Source: an uncultured Clostridia bacterium
GTDB taxonomy: Bacteria; Bacillota; Clostridia; Oscillospirales; Acutalibacteraceae
Direction of reading: 5' to 3'
Length of the DNA stretch: 63,117 nucleotides
NCBI GenBank assembly: GCA_947585615.1
Contig: CANPXD010000002.1
Span: 1 to 63,117 of the forward strand
How positions within the stretch are numbered: the first letter of the stretch is position 1; each line of letters begins with the position of its first letter. Below, piece by piece: positions 34,332-43,585 of the stretch. Position numbers and translations under genes: made by a program. The notes beneath the pieces are model-generated. The model worked only from the letters and a program-made list of their open reading frames with translations. It searched no databases and was not told where the DNA came from.

Positions 34332-36272
34332 GTGAACAATGTATTTTCCGGAAAATGGATAACGGCACAGGAATTTCGCGGAGACGCGGGAAGAATAAAG
34401 AATTTTTATATGAAGGTGAAAAAATCCTTTACGCTTGCCAAAATTCCGCGGGCGTGCGTAAACATTACGGCGGACGATTATTATAAGCTTTTTATCAATG
34501 GAAAATATGTCGGTCAGGGACCTGCGCCGGGATATGCGTTTGCATACAATTACAACAGATACGATATAACCGATTTTCTTGAAAAAGGCGAAAATACCGT
34601 TGAAGCGGTTGTGTATTATCAGGGACTGGTGAACCGTGTTTTTGTCAGTGGGGACGGCAGACAGGTCATGATAGCCGATTTCTATTTTGACAACGTGTTC
34701 GCTTTCGGGACGGACGAAAGCTGGCAATACTGCACGGACAACAGCTTTGTTTCCAAACGCGTTACAGGATATGACACGGCGTTTCTTGAGGACAGAGATC
34801 TGAGAATCCGTGACAGCGGATATAAAAACTGCGTTGCGGTTGACGCGGATTATCAATTGAATAAGAAACCTTTCCCCGCGCTTGAAATTTATCCTGTCCG
34901 CGCGAAAGCCGTTGTAAACGCAAACAGATATTTTTACGATTTCGGTCAGGAATACGCGTGTCACCTGAGAATATGCGCCGTTTCAAAAAAATCGGGCGGC
35001 AAAATAATGATTCACTGCGCTGAAGAGCTTGACGAAAACGGCAGACCGAGATATAAAATGCGCTGCAACTGCGAGTATGAGGAAATCTGCATTTTAAACG
35101 AGGGGGAAAATCGAATTGAGCAGTATGATTATAAGGCGTTCAGATACCTTGAAATTATTACAGACGGCTCAGTCACCGTGAAAGACGCCGAAATCCTCGT
35201 AAGGCATTATCCTTTTCCCGAAAAATCCGCACAGCTTAAAAGCACGGATGAAAAGCTGACCGCTGTTTTCAATCTGTGTAAAAATACAATAAAATACGGA
35301 ACTCAGGAAGTTTTTGTGGATTGTCCGACGCGTGAAAAGGGGCAGTATGCGGGCGATGCTTTCATATCGGGCTTTGCTCATTTTTATCTTACGGGAGACT
35401 GCCGTATGCTTAAAAAGGCAATCGAAAATACGGCACAGTCTGTTAAATACGGCTCGGAGCTTCTTGCCGTGTCCCCCTGTTCATTAAAACAGAAAATTGC
35501 CGATTATTCCTTGCTTTTTCCTCTTATGCTCCTGAAATATTACACGCTCACGAAAGACCTCGAATTCCTTTCCGAAACGGTTTGGGTGTGCGATTACGTT
35601 ATAAACAGCTTCAAAAAGTATGAGGACAAAGACGGACTGCTCAATAAGGTCGACGGTCAGTGGAATCTGGTTGACTGGCCGGATAATTTTCGCGACAGCT
35701 ACGATTTTAATTTATCCGATCCCATCGGCGGAGGCAGACACAATGTAATCAACGCTTTTTATATTTCTTGTATCGAAAACACTCAGAAAATAAAGAAACT
35801 GCTCAAAATACCGTTTGAAGATAAGGTATCGGAGCTTAAAAAAAGCTTTAACAATGCTTTTTATAATAAGGACAGCAGTCTTTATACAGACAGCGACGCG
35901 AGCCTCCATTCATCTGTCCATTCAAATTTTCTGCCTGTTGTTTTCGATATATGCGGCAACAGCAGGAGAGAAAACATTGCGGATTATCTTGTGTCGCGCG
36001 GTATGCGCTGCGGCGTTTATATGTCGTATTTTTATCTTAAAGCGCTTTGCGTTTCAGGCAAAAAAAACGACGCTTACGGATTTTTAACGTCAGACGGGGA
36101 AAACAGCTGGCTGAATATGATAAAAGAGGGCGCAACAGTCTGTTTTGAAGCTTGGGGCAAGGATAAAAAATGGAACACAAGCCTTTTTCACCCATGGGCG
36201 GCAGCTCCGATTTTGATTTTGGCGGAGCATTTCCCCGATAAATTTATTTATGCGGCAGGCGGCCGCTTGTAA
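34332..36272 (+). CDS. GH78-like alpha-L-rhamnosidase
   Basis: The 646-residue protein starts at GTG and has an N-terminal beta-sandwich (FINGKYVGQGPAPGYAFAYNY) and an (alpha/alpha)6 barrel. The catalytic region is DCPTREKGQYAGDAF (from about residue 330), which parallels the family motif DCP-x-R-(D/E)...GDA; DGQWNLVDWPD and EGATVCFEAW are also characteristic. No signal peptide. Length is shorter than many GH78 proteins because accessory beta-domains are absent. Confidence 0.85.
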   Translation: MNNVFSGKWITAQEFRGDAGRIKNFYMKVKKSFTLAKIPRACVNITADDYYKLFINGKYVGQGPAPGYAFAYNYNRYDITDFLEKGENTVEAVVYYQGLVNRVFVSGDGRQVMIADFYFDNVFAFGTDESWQYCTDNSFVSKRVTGYDTAFLEDRDLRIRDSGYKNCVAVDADYQLNKKPFPALEIYPVRAKAVVNANRYFYDFGQEYACHLRICAVSKKSGGKIMIHCAEELDENGRPRYKMRCNCEYEEICILNEGENRIEQYDYKAFRYLEIITDGSVTVKDAEILVRHYPFPEKSAQLKSTDEKLTAVFNLCKNTIKYGTQEVFVDCPTREKGQYAGDAFISGFAHFYLTGDCRMLKKAIENTAQSVKYGSELLAVSPCSLKQKIADYSLLFPLMLLKYYTLTKDLEFLSETVWVCDYVINSFKKYEDKDGLLNKVDGQWNLVDWPDNFRDSYDFNLSDPIGGGRHNVINAFYISCIENTQKIKKLLKIPFEDKVSELKKSFNNAFYNKDSSLYTDSDASLHSSVHSNFLPVVFDICGNSRRENIADYLVSRGMRCGVYMSYFYLKALCVSGKKNDAYGFLTSDGENSWLNMIKEGATVCFEAWGKDKKWNTSLFHPWAAAPILILAEHFPDKFIYAAGGRL

Positions 36273-36307
36273 ATTCCAGAATTTGATGTTAAGATTAGCT
36301 TAGGCAA

Positions 36308-36577
36308 ATGTACCGTTGCGAGGGCATTTCAACCGAAATGCTCCAAAGTGTGATAGAGGATTCCCGAAAAGGCGGATACGGCGATGCTGAGGTATATCCG
36401 AATATGAAAAAAACCGATATGTTTTAGAATGATGTCGATCTGCTTCGTTTCTATAAAAAGTTCGATTTTGAGCCGTACGCAGAAACAAAACGGCGTCTTG
36501 TTATGCCAAAAAATTATAATCGGGATTGCTGCCGTAAAAATTCCGTATGTGTTGACGCGGCAGGAACGGAGGAATAG
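36308..36577 (+). pseudogene. GNAT acetyltransferase remnant with in-frame stop
   Basis: The frame from ATG 36308 reads MYRCEGISTEMLQSVIEDSR, meets TAG at 36425-36427 and continues in frame with DVDLLRFYKKFDFEPYAETK to TAG 36575-36577. Both halves resemble the C-terminal part of GNAT proteins (coenzyme A site helix, then the FYxKxGF region). The N-terminus is missing. Confidence 0.55.
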
Positions 36578-36580
36578 TAA

Positions 36581-37028
36581 ATGGAAATAGAAATAAAAAA
36601 AGCCGAATGGACCGACAGCAATATAAAAGCTTTATAGCGCTTTCAAAAAAATGGGAAAAGAAGATTCAACGTTTGGATATTGCGCAAATAACAAGAATGA
36701 TTTAACAGGCAATGATTTATTCCTTGCATATTCAGAGGATAAAATAATCGGCTACTTATTCGGCAGGTGTTCGGAAACTGAAGAAACGATTGCGCCGGTT
36801 GAGCAGGGAGCAAAATGCTTTGAGATAGATGAAATATATGTTGAAAAAGACTGCCGTTCGCAAGGAATAGGCAGTGCGCTTTTTGAATATGCTCAGAATT
36901 ATTTCGGGCAAATTGCAGACTATATCACATTGTCTACAGCAACTAAAAATCACAAAAGTATTCTGCGCTTTTATATTGAAAAAATGGGTATGACCTTTTG
37001 GTCTGCAAAATTGTTTAAGAAAATATAA
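36581..37028 (+). pseudogene. GNAT acetyltransferase with frameshifted N-terminus
   Basis: From ATG 36581 (GGAGGAA upstream) the frame reads MEIEIKKAEWTDSNIKAL and stops. The continuation IALSKKWEK is in a second frame and EDSTFGYCANNKND with the rest in a third (open from ATG 36651, 125 residues). The acetyl-CoA loop CRSQGIGSALFEYA and FYIEKMGM are intact. The two indels lie at A-rich runs, so genuine decay and sequencing error are both possible. Confidence 0.6.
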
Positions 37029-37112
37029 TAAACGGACTGCATTTTCCTGACTTAAATACAGCAAAATCAGCGGCTGATACAGTTCGATATTATAAAGAAA
37101 AGGTGAATCGTT

Positions 37113-38534
37113 ATGAAAATTTCACTTATCCCCGCACCTGAAAAAATCGTTTGCAAAAGCGGGTTTACAGGCAATGAAACGGAAATCAAAATACGCTATG
37201 ACAATGCTATTCCCCCGGAGGGCTTTGTTATGGATATTAACGGTGAAATAACGCTCAAAGCATCGTCCGACGCAGGACTTTTCTATGCCCGAGGCGCTCT
37301 GGAACAGATAAAATTTCAGTGCGGCAAGAACCTTCCGAATGTTCATATCGAGGATTCTCCGAGATTTTCTCACCGTTCGTTTATGCTTGATTCATGCCGC
37401 CATTTCATCTCTGTCAGCGATATAAAAAGAATGATAACTTATTGCGCAAAGCTCAGATTTAACGTTTTTCACTGGCATCTTACCGACGATCAGGGCTGGC
37501 GGATGGAGATGGATTGCAGAAGGGAGCTTATAAATACAGGTTCTGTCAGAAAAGGCAATCATTTCGGAGCGGAACAGAACGATAAAATCCACTCCGGATA
37601 TTACACGAAGGAACAGATGAGAGAGATTATCGCATTTGCGCACGAAAAACATATGCAGGTCATACCCGAATTTGATATGCCCGGTCACGCGTCCGCACTG
37701 CTGAAATCAATACCCGAGCTTGCCTGCTGCGGCAAAAAAGTTGAAATCAAAACGAAACCGGGAATATTTAAAGATATTATCTGCGCAGGAAACGAGAAAA
37801 CATATGAAACGCTGTTTTTGATTCTTGATGAAATCTGCGAAATTTTCACGGATGAATATATTCATCTCGGCGGCGACGAGGCTCCGAAGCCGCAATGGCA
37901 AAACTGCCCCGACTGCCAAAAAAGAATGGCGGATGAGGGACTTAAAAACGAAAATGAACTTCAGGGTTGGTTTATAAACCGCATTGCGGATTATCTTGCG
38001 GGGAAAGGTAAAAAGGTTATAACGTGGAACGAAAGCCTGAAAGGCGGAAATCTCGCCGAGAACATAACCGTTCAGATGTGGATGGATCCAAAGCGCCTTT
38101 CCAAAAACTGCCCGAATCGGATTATAAACAGTGATTTTTTCCACTATTACGCCGATTATCCATATGCTATGACGCCTCTTAAAAAGGTGTATTGCTATGA
38201 TCCTCAGATTAACGAAAACGTTATCGGAGTGGACACGCCGATATGGACGGAATACATAGAGAATAGGAAGCAAATGGAATATATGTGTTTCCCGAGGTTT
38301 ATCGCAACCGCGCAAACCGCATGGAGCAAAAGCAAACCTCCGTATGCGGTGTTTAAAAAGGAGGTTTCGGAGTTGATGCCGTATTTTGGAATAAAATACG
38401 CCGCGGCTTCGGACGAATGGGATCCTAAGGCATATAAAAGACTGCCCGGTATTATAAGGCATTTCGGCTCTGTAAGCCCATATGAGAAAGCGAGAAAAAT
38501 ATTCACAAAAAAGAATCGGCAGGAGACAAATTAA
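37113..38534 (+). CDS. GH20 beta-N-acetylhexosaminidase
   Basis: The 473-residue enzyme has a short N-terminal GH20b-like domain, then a TIM barrel with FHWHLTDDQGWRMEM, PEFDMPGHASA and the catalytic pair Asp255-Glu256 (HLGGDEAP). Substrate-assisted catalysis removes terminal GlcNAc or GalNAc. No signal peptide. AAGGTGA precedes ATG. It could serve mucin-glycan or cell-wall amino-sugar recycling. Confidence 0.9.
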   Translation: MKISLIPAPEKIVCKSGFTGNETEIKIRYDNAIPPEGFVMDINGEITLKASSDAGLFYARGALEQIKFQCGKNLPNVHIEDSPRFSHRSFMLDSCRHFISVSDIKRMITYCAKLRFNVFHWHLTDDQGWRMEMDCRRELINTGSVRKGNHFGAEQNDKIHSGYYTKEQMREIIAFAHEKHMQVIPEFDMPGHASALLKSIPELACCGKKVEIKTKPGIFKDIICAGNEKTYETLFLILDEICEIFTDEYIHLGGDEAPKPQWQNCPDCQKRMADEGLKNENELQGWFINRIADYLAGKGKKVITWNESLKGGNLAENITVQMWMDPKRLSKNCPNRIINSDFFHYYADYPYAMTPLKKVYCYDPQINENVIGVDTPIWTEYIENRKQMEYMCFPRFIATAQTAWSKSKPPYAVFKKEVSELMPYFGIKYAAASDEWDPKAYKRLPGIIRHFGSVSPYEKARKIFTKKNRQETN

Positions 38535-38539
38535 AAAAT

Positions 38540-39109
38540 ATGAATAAGTTAGGTACAAAAACGTTAGATTCCAAGCGCTGTTGTATGAGAAAGCTTGCGA
38601 TAACGGATGCGCAGCAGTTATTTGAAAATATTTATTCCGATCCCAAGGCTGCGGGGTATATGTCGTGGGACTGTTACCCTGACGTGAATTCTGTTGAGCA
38701 TTATTTGACAAAATGGCAGGAGCGCTATAAATGCAACGAATGTTATTGGGGTGTGTTTTTAAAAGAAAAGGATACTTTAATCGGTACGGTCTGTCTCTGT
38801 GATGAGAATGCGGCAGCGCAGGTTGGTTTTATTTCCTATTGCTTTGGCTCAGAATTTTGGGGCAACGGTTATGCGACGGAGTCGGTTAAAGCAGTTTTAG
38901 AGTACGCTTTTAAAGAAATCGGATATAACAATATCACTACCTTTGTTGCAAAAAGCAATCTCCGTTCACAGAATGTGCTGAAACGCTTGGGCTTTAAATG
39001 TGAAGCGGTGTTAAGACAGAGAGATAAAACGGATTTTGGTATAGAGGATTGTTTTTCCTTCTCATTACTGAAAAGTGAAAGTAAGGGCTTTTGCGATGAT
39101 AATCAATAA
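38540..39109 (+). CDS. GNAT acetyltransferase, RimJ/RimL type
   Basis: The 189-residue protein has the RimJ/L-like features CMRKLAITDAQQLFENIYSDP, a central sheet and the coenzyme A loop FWGNGYATESVKAVLEYAF, then NLRSQNVLKRLGF. This group acetylates protein N-termini or small amines; the substrate is unknown. It overlaps the next gene slightly and begins the run of small plus-strand enzymes. Confidence 0.85.
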   Translation: MNKLGTKTLDSKRCCMRKLAITDAQQLFENIYSDPKAAGYMSWDCYPDVNSVEHYLTKWQERYKCNECYWGVFLKEKDTLIGTVCLCDENAAAQVGFISYCFGSEFWGNGYATESVKAVLEYAFKEIGYNNITTFVAKSNLRSQNVLKRLGFKCEAVLRQRDKTDFGIEDCFSFSLLKSESKGFCDDNQ

Positions 39110-39602
39110 AAATTATATATGTAAAATCGCGACCGTTGACGAAATGGAAACAAAGTGGAATTCTGAAATAAAAAAGCATAAAAGTGATAATTGGAAGACA
39201 TGGAAAACAGAATCAATAGAGCGTGTCAGAAACGGTCAGAGCATTGCTTATTACGGTGTGCTGAACGGCAAAATCATTTGCGAGGCAACAGCCATGCTTG
39301 ATAAAAGCATTGTTCAAAACGGTGACGATTTGGCGGATGATAAAACGGCGTATCTCTGTGCTTTCAGAACGATTGAAAAGTACCGGGGCAAGGGCTGTTT
39401 TTCAAAGTTGTTTCTCTTTATGATTGATGATTTGAAAAGCAAGGGCTATGAAAAGGTTACTTTGGGCGTTGAGCCGAGTGAAACAGAAAATCTAAAAATA
39501 TATCGGCATTTGGGTTTTGATGAATTTCTTAAATCGGCACAGGAAACTTATCCGGACGGAACGATTATAGATGTTGATTATTACGGAATGGACTTATTAT
39601 AA
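39096..39602 (+). CDS. GNAT acetyltransferase
   Basis: Starting at ATG 39096 the protein has 168 residues. The coenzyme A loop is EKYRGKGCFSKLFLFMIDDLKSKGY, followed by EPSETENLKIYRHLGF. The start overlaps the previous gene by 14 bases, indicating translational coupling. Substrate unknown. Confidence 0.82.
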   Translation: MIINKNYICKIATVDEMETKWNSEIKKHKSDNWKTWKTESIERVRNGQSIAYYGVLNGKIICEATAMLDKSIVQNGDDLADDKTAYLCAFRTIEKYRGKGCFSKLFLFMIDDLKSKGYEKVTLGVEPSETENLKIYRHLGFDEFLKSAQETYPDGTIIDVDYYGMDLL

Positions 39603-39611
39603 GGAGAATTT

Positions 39612-40124
39612 ATGGATAGAAATATAAATCATTCCGATATGTCAGATGTTTTAAGAGATATGACATACGGTTTAATGGATAATTTCCGCAGAGCGATATT
39701 GACTTGTGATTTAAACAAAAAGCTATATCATCAGCCGCTGTGGAAGCATATTTATCACGCAATGTATTGGTTTGATTATTGGTGCTGTACGCCTCAAAAT
39801 TATTTAGGCGCTGATTTTCACCGCGATAATTTACATTCATTGGATATGGAATCGGATAGTATCGTTACAAAAGAAGAACTGTTGAATTATTTTGAAGGGA
39901 TTAAGGCTAAAACAACGGAGTATCTTGAATGCCTGCCCGAGGATAAACTGAATGAAGCGGCTGAAAATTGTGATAATAAATCAAGATTTGAATGTATTTT
40001 AGGGCAGTTCAGGCACGTATCTTTCCATCTTGGCAATGTGAACGCTGTGACTATAGAAGCTACAGGCGAATGGCCTTATGTATCGGCAAGAGAAAAGGAT
40101 TTTACGCACGATTTATTTGAATAG
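39612..40124 (+). CDS. DinB-like four-helix bundle protein
   Basis: The 170-residue protein fits the DinB/YfiT metalloprotein superfamily: PLWKHIYHAMYWFDYW carries a first metal-binding His, and FRHVSFHLGNVNA the last two. Members include thiol transferases (bacillithiol, mycothiol) and FosX-like detoxification relatives. The role here is unknown but small-molecule detoxification suits the neighbourhood. AAGGAG precedes ATG. Confidence 0.75.
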   Translation: MDRNINHSDMSDVLRDMTYGLMDNFRRAILTCDLNKKLYHQPLWKHIYHAMYWFDYWCCTPQNYLGADFHRDNLHSLDMESDSIVTKEELLNYFEGIKAKTTEYLECLPEDKLNEAAENCDNKSRFECILGQFRHVSFHLGNVNAVTIEATGEWPYVSAREKDFTHDLFE

Positions 40125-40141
40125 ATTTACGGAGTTAAGAA

Positions 40142-40738
40142 ATGAAACTATTCCTTTCAGGCAATATGCGGATAATTAAAAAATATGTTAAAAAAGGCTC
40201 TGCGCTTGGCTTTATTCCAACTGCGTCCGAAGTGGAAAACGACCGCAGCTATATGGTGCAAAACAAACTGAATCTTCAGAATATGGGATATAAAATAATT
40301 GATATTGAGCTTTCAACGGAAAGCAAAGAAGAAATTGCGGAAAAGCTTAATACGATTGACGCGCTGTATGTTGCAGGCGGTAACTGTTTTTATTTATTAC
40401 AGCAGATAAAACAGAAAAATGTATTAAATGAATTAAGGAATTTTGCGGATAAAAAGATTTATATCGGTGCAAGCGCAGGTTCATGTATTGCGTGTCCGTC
40501 TATCGAATATGTTCATAATCTTGACGACAGAACTGCCGCACCGTTGCTTACGGATTATCATTCGCTTAATTTGATTCAAGCCTATATTTTGCCTCATTAT
40601 AACAGCAGCGAGGAGTACAACGCTTTGATTGATAAAACTATAGACGAAAATCCGAATCTCAACTTTATAATTCTTACAGACAGACAGGCTGTTGTCGTTA
40701 ATGACAATGAGGATTACACGGTTGAATATACAGATTGA
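40142..40738 (+). CDS. Peptidase E family (S51) serine dipeptidase
   Basis: The 198-residue class I glutamine-amidotransferase-like protein has the nucleophile elbow GASAGS (Ser111) and LYVAGGNCFYLL, as in peptidase E and cyanophycinase relatives; ILPHYN carries a candidate catalytic His. Peptidase E cleaves Asp-Xaa dipeptides, and relatives confer microcin C resistance by cleaving the processed aspartyl nucleotide. GGAG precedes ATG. Confidence 0.82.
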   Translation: MKLFLSGNMRIIKKYVKKGSALGFIPTASEVENDRSYMVQNKLNLQNMGYKIIDIELSTESKEEIAEKLNTIDALYVAGGNCFYLLQQIKQKNVLNELRNFADKKIYIGASAGSCIACPSIEYVHNLDDRTAAPLLTDYHSLNLIQAYILPHYNSSEEYNALIDKTIDENPNLNFIILTDRQAVVVNDNEDYTVEYTD

Positions 40739-40790
40739 TTTCTTTTGTAATCATTGCTGCTTAATGAAAGGAATTGTTGGATTAATAAGA

Positions 40791-41246
40791 ATGAAAAAAT
40801 GTATTGCCTATCATGTGGTAACCGAAAAGCCTATGTATATAGGTCAGCATATAGTCTTTGATGAAAATCATCATAACGGTGTTTGGCAAAGAGTAAATGA
40901 AAAACTTGATATTGTCAACGACGTTTATAAAAATCCTGAAAAATATAAAAATACACAACTTGAACACCACACCTCTGTGGCACTAAGAGAAGTTGCTTTA
41001 GAAAAAGTCAGAGTAAATAAATTTCCAAAGTATCCGTCAAGAATGGCTTGCCTGTATGTTTCAAAAACATTGGAAGAAGCCGAAAAGTGGTCTGATTATT
41101 TTATTCGTTTAGGCAGACAGGCGTTTCAGATTGTAAAGTTAAAAATAAACGGAAATGTGTTTTACGGTGATGCAGAAAAGTGTGATGTTCTTTGTTGTAA
41201 AAGCAAGAGAATCAGCGGTTGTCGGAAATTTATTGAGAAAATATGA
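40791..41246 (+). CDS. DUF2441-like protein
   Basis: From ATG 40791 the protein has 151 residues (MKKCIAYHVVTEKPMYIGQHI...). It contains LEHHTSVALREVALEKVR and YPSRMACLYVSKTLEEAEKW, features of DUF2441-type proteins whose fold recalls ADP-ribosyltransferases (His and Tyr near the N-terminus). Function unknown. The stop overlaps the next start as ATGA. Confidence 0.6.
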   Translation: MKKCIAYHVVTEKPMYIGQHIVFDENHHNGVWQRVNEKLDIVNDVYKNPEKYKNTQLEHHTSVALREVALEKVRVNKFPKYPSRMACLYVSKTLEEAEKWSDYFIRLGRQAFQIVKLKINGNVFYGDAEKCDVLCCKSKRISGCRKFIEKI

Positions 41247-41743
41247 TGGAACTTAAAACGAAGGATTTAATTTTAAGAACAGTAAGTGAAAATGATATTG
41301 CCGAAGTCGCAAGAATGTATGAATATCCAAATATCATTTCTTCAGCACAAGCCGAAAACGCAATCAATACGATGATTAGCAATTACAAGCAAAACAAAGT
41401 TGGTTACATAAAACATCTTTGTTTGGCGGTATGCCTAAAAGAAAAACCAACCGTAATTATCGGTTGGTGCGGCTTAGACGGTGAAGCGGAAAAGGACAAG
41501 GTTGTAATATTTTATAGTATTGATGAAAAATATCGGAACAAAAGATATGCGGCACAAGCGGCGGAGTCTGTTATCAAATATGCTTTTGAGCAAGCGTGCT
41601 TGGATTGTGTTTACGGCGGATGTGATAAAAACAATCTGCCGTCATATAAAGTTATGCGTAAAATCGGAATGTGTTATTGCGGATGTAATGAAAACGGTGA
41701 TCCGTTATTTCGGATTGAAAGGGCAAATTACAAAAATGGATGA
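41243..41743 (+). CDS. GNAT acetyltransferase
   Basis: The 166-residue protein has a typical GNAT start (LKTKDLILRTVSENDIAEVARMYE), the coenzyme A loop YRNKRYAAQAAESVIKYAF and NNLPSYKVMRKIGM. It overlaps the DUF2441 gene, so the pair is translationally coupled. Substrate unknown. Confidence 0.83.
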   Translation: MMELKTKDLILRTVSENDIAEVARMYEYPNIISSAQAENAINTMISNYKQNKVGYIKHLCLAVCLKEKPTVIIGWCGLDGEAEKDKVVIFYSIDEKYRNKRYAAQAAESVIKYAFEQACLDCVYGGCDKNNLPSYKVMRKIGMCYCGCNENGDPLFRIERANYKNG

Positions 41744-42055
41744 GGCAGAAATATTAAAAGAATATTATAACAACAAAATAGACCGTGTTGAGTTCATTCG
41801 CCAAGGCGGGAATATATCTTATGATGTAGACTGTGCAAGGCAAATTTTTCTTTGTTGACAGAGATACATAAATAGCTTAAAGCAAAAGGAATACAACAAA
41901 AAAGCTGAATGAATATATAGAAATAGGAAATTCTCTCCGAAACAGTGTAAAAGACTTGCCATATGGATTTTGCCATGAATCAATTCTATGATTTTATGAA
42001 TAAAACGGCTGAAGAATTTCAATTTGTATTTGACACAGTATTAATGGAGGAATAG
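41736..42055 (+). pseudogene. Decayed aminoglycoside-phosphotransferase-like gene
   Basis: The frame from ATG 41736 gives MDEAEILKEYYNNKIDRVEF then IRQGGNISYDVD before a stop, like the ATP-binding start of APH family kinases. Further on, other frames show LPYGFCHESIL (compare the APH catalytic GFCHGDLH region) and a C-terminal QFYDFMNKTAEEFQFV ending at 42055. Large deletions and frameshifts leave only scraps. Confidence 0.5.
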
Positions 42056-42081
42056 CATTATTTAAAAAAAGGAATTATATT

Positions 42082-42822
42082 ATGAATGTAATTACTAAAC
42101 AAGATATTATCAATGGTTTGGCAGACTTAGGTTTACAATCGGACGATGAAATAGAAGTACATAGTTCACTAAGCAGTTTTGGATATGTTGACGGCGGCGC
42201 GGAGACGGTTATTTCTTCCTTAAAAGAAGTTATCGGTGAAAACGGCAGCATATTTATGCCTGCCTTAAGATTAAGCAAAGAATTACCTTTGACCGATCAA
42301 GACAAAGAACTTGGTATTACAACTAAAATCAAAATATTGCCCGAAGATTGTGACCGCAGTGCTATGGGAATTATTGCAGACACTTTTAGACATATGCCGG
42401 ATACAATAACCAATGAAGGAATATTCCGCATTTCCGCTTGGGGCAAATCTGCAAATGAAGTAAAGGACGGACTGCAATACTTAATACATAACAGCGGAAA
42501 AGCTCTTCTGCTGGGAGTTGATATTTATAAGCTAACGGCGATGCATTATGTGGAGGATTTACTGCCTAATGATATTAAAAATGCTTTTCCGTTAAGTGAT
42601 GAAATCAACAAAATTTATCCACCTGAAAAATGGTTTATTGAAGCAGGAACGTTTCCTGTTAAGTCTTGGTATACAATTCAAAATCTGGCATATGAAAAAG
42701 GTGTTATTAAGAACGGTGTAATTGGTAATTCAAAGGTAATGTTTTTTACTATATGGGATGTTGTTGGTTTGTATGAATCAGAACTAAAAAACAACCCATA
42801 TAAGCTGTATGGACTGAGTTAA
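42082..42822 (+). CDS. AAC(3)-family aminoglycoside N-acetyltransferase-like protein
   Basis: The 246-residue protein has the AAC(3) N-terminal signature EIEVHSSLSSFGYVDGGAETVI and GSIFMPALR, RSAMGIIADTFRHMP and the active-site region LLLGVDIYKLTAMHYVE. AAC(3) enzymes transfer acetyl from acetyl-CoA to the 3-amino group of 2-deoxystreptamine drugs; many chromosomal relatives act on other amines. Whether it gives resistance is unknown. AAGGAA precedes ATG. Confidence 0.85.
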   Translation: MNVITKQDIINGLADLGLQSDDEIEVHSSLSSFGYVDGGAETVISSLKEVIGENGSIFMPALRLSKELPLTDQDKELGITTKIKILPEDCDRSAMGIIADTFRHMPDTITNEGIFRISAWGKSANEVKDGLQYLIHNSGKALLLGVDIYKLTAMHYVEDLLPNDIKNAFPLSDEINKIYPPEKWFIEAGTFPVKSWYTIQNLAYEKGVIKNGVIGNSKVMFFTIWDVVGLYESELKNNPYKLYGLS

Positions 42823-42897
42823 AAACAGGAGCGATAATTTGCAATGATAAACGCTGAATAAAATATCCTGTTTCAATAAGATGAAACTTGATTAAAG

Positions 42898-43452
42898 GTG
42901 ATTGGTTTGGGCAGATTTGAACAGGCAAATCATATTTTATATGATTACGGCTTACTGAATGAATTGAATAAATACGGAAAGACGCATATTATCGGCAGTT
43001 ACAAAATGAATCTTATGGCTTGGAATGATTTGGATATTGATGTTGAAAATGATTCTATGTCGTTGGAAAAACTTCACAAACTCACAAGTTATATTCTACA
43101 GAATTTCAATCCCACTTGGTACGAGGCAAAAGAGGAAATCAACGAGCAAGGAAACAAAATTTGGTTTCACGGATTTGAATTTTATCTGAGCGGCGAACGT
43201 TGGAATACCGATATTTGGTTTTTGGATAAAGGCACAATTGAAAAAGCAGAAAAGTATTGCGACAATATTTCCGAAAAGGTTAGAAATAACGAAAGTCTGA
43301 GAACCGCAATTATTGAAATCAAGCAGGATCTTATTTGCATAAGTCTTTATGCTTTTGATAAATTCACAAGTTTGGATGTTTATGACGCTGTGCTTAATAA
43401 AGGCATTCTTCGTGCGGATGAGTTTATTGAGAATTATGTTGAATCAAACTAA
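42898..43452 (+). CDS. Nucleotidyltransferase-fold protein
   Basis: The 184-residue protein contains IGSYKMNLMAWNDLDIDVE, a GS...DxD nucleotidyltransferase motif, and HGFEFYLSGERWNTDIWFLD, which supplies a third carboxylate. It resembles stand-alone adenylyltransferases near lincosamide or aminoglycoside resistance enzymes, but the substrate is unknown. The start is GTG 42898 or TTG 42907; the second fits the AAAGGTGAT site better. Confidence 0.7.
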   Translation: MIGLGRFEQANHILYDYGLLNELNKYGKTHIIGSYKMNLMAWNDLDIDVENDSMSLEKLHKLTSYILQNFNPTWYEAKEEINEQGNKIWFHGFEFYLSGERWNTDIWFLDKGTIEKAEKYCDNISEKVRNNESLRTAIIEIKQDLICISLYAFDKFTSLDVYDAVLNKGILRADEFIENYVESN

Positions 43453-43584
43453 ACAAGATATAAGAAACGGATTGCTTGGCTTGGGTCTTAAGGTCGGAGA
43501 TGAAATGGAAGTGCATCGTTTTTGAGCGGCTTCGGATATGCCGGCAGTGATATGGAGGCTGCAGAGATAGTAAAGGAATTATAA
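43436..43584 (+). pseudogene. Second AAC(3) remnant (N-terminus only)
   Basis: From ATG 43436, inside the 3' end of the nucleotidyltransferase gene, the frame reads MLNQTKQDIRNGLLGLGLKV and on to DEMEVHRF before a stop. After a small deletion, LSGFGYAGSDMEAAEIVKEL follows in another frame to TAA 43584. The pieces parallel the first 60 residues of the AAC(3) gene at 42082. Everything downstream has been lost. Confidence 0.7.
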
Positions 43585-43585
43585 T

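Noticed and set aside
34305-34964. Minus-strand ORF of 219 codons over the GH78 start
   Set aside because: Shadow of GH78; low-complexity basic translation and no ribosome site.
37707-38711. Minus-strand ORF of 334 codons opposite GH20
   Set aside because: Antisense shadow; the plus strand has clear GH20 catalytic motifs and family length.
40692-40790. N-terminal extension of the DUF2441-like gene into the peptidase E gene
   Set aside because: The extension is a frame overlap without ribosome site; homologous features begin at ATG 40791.
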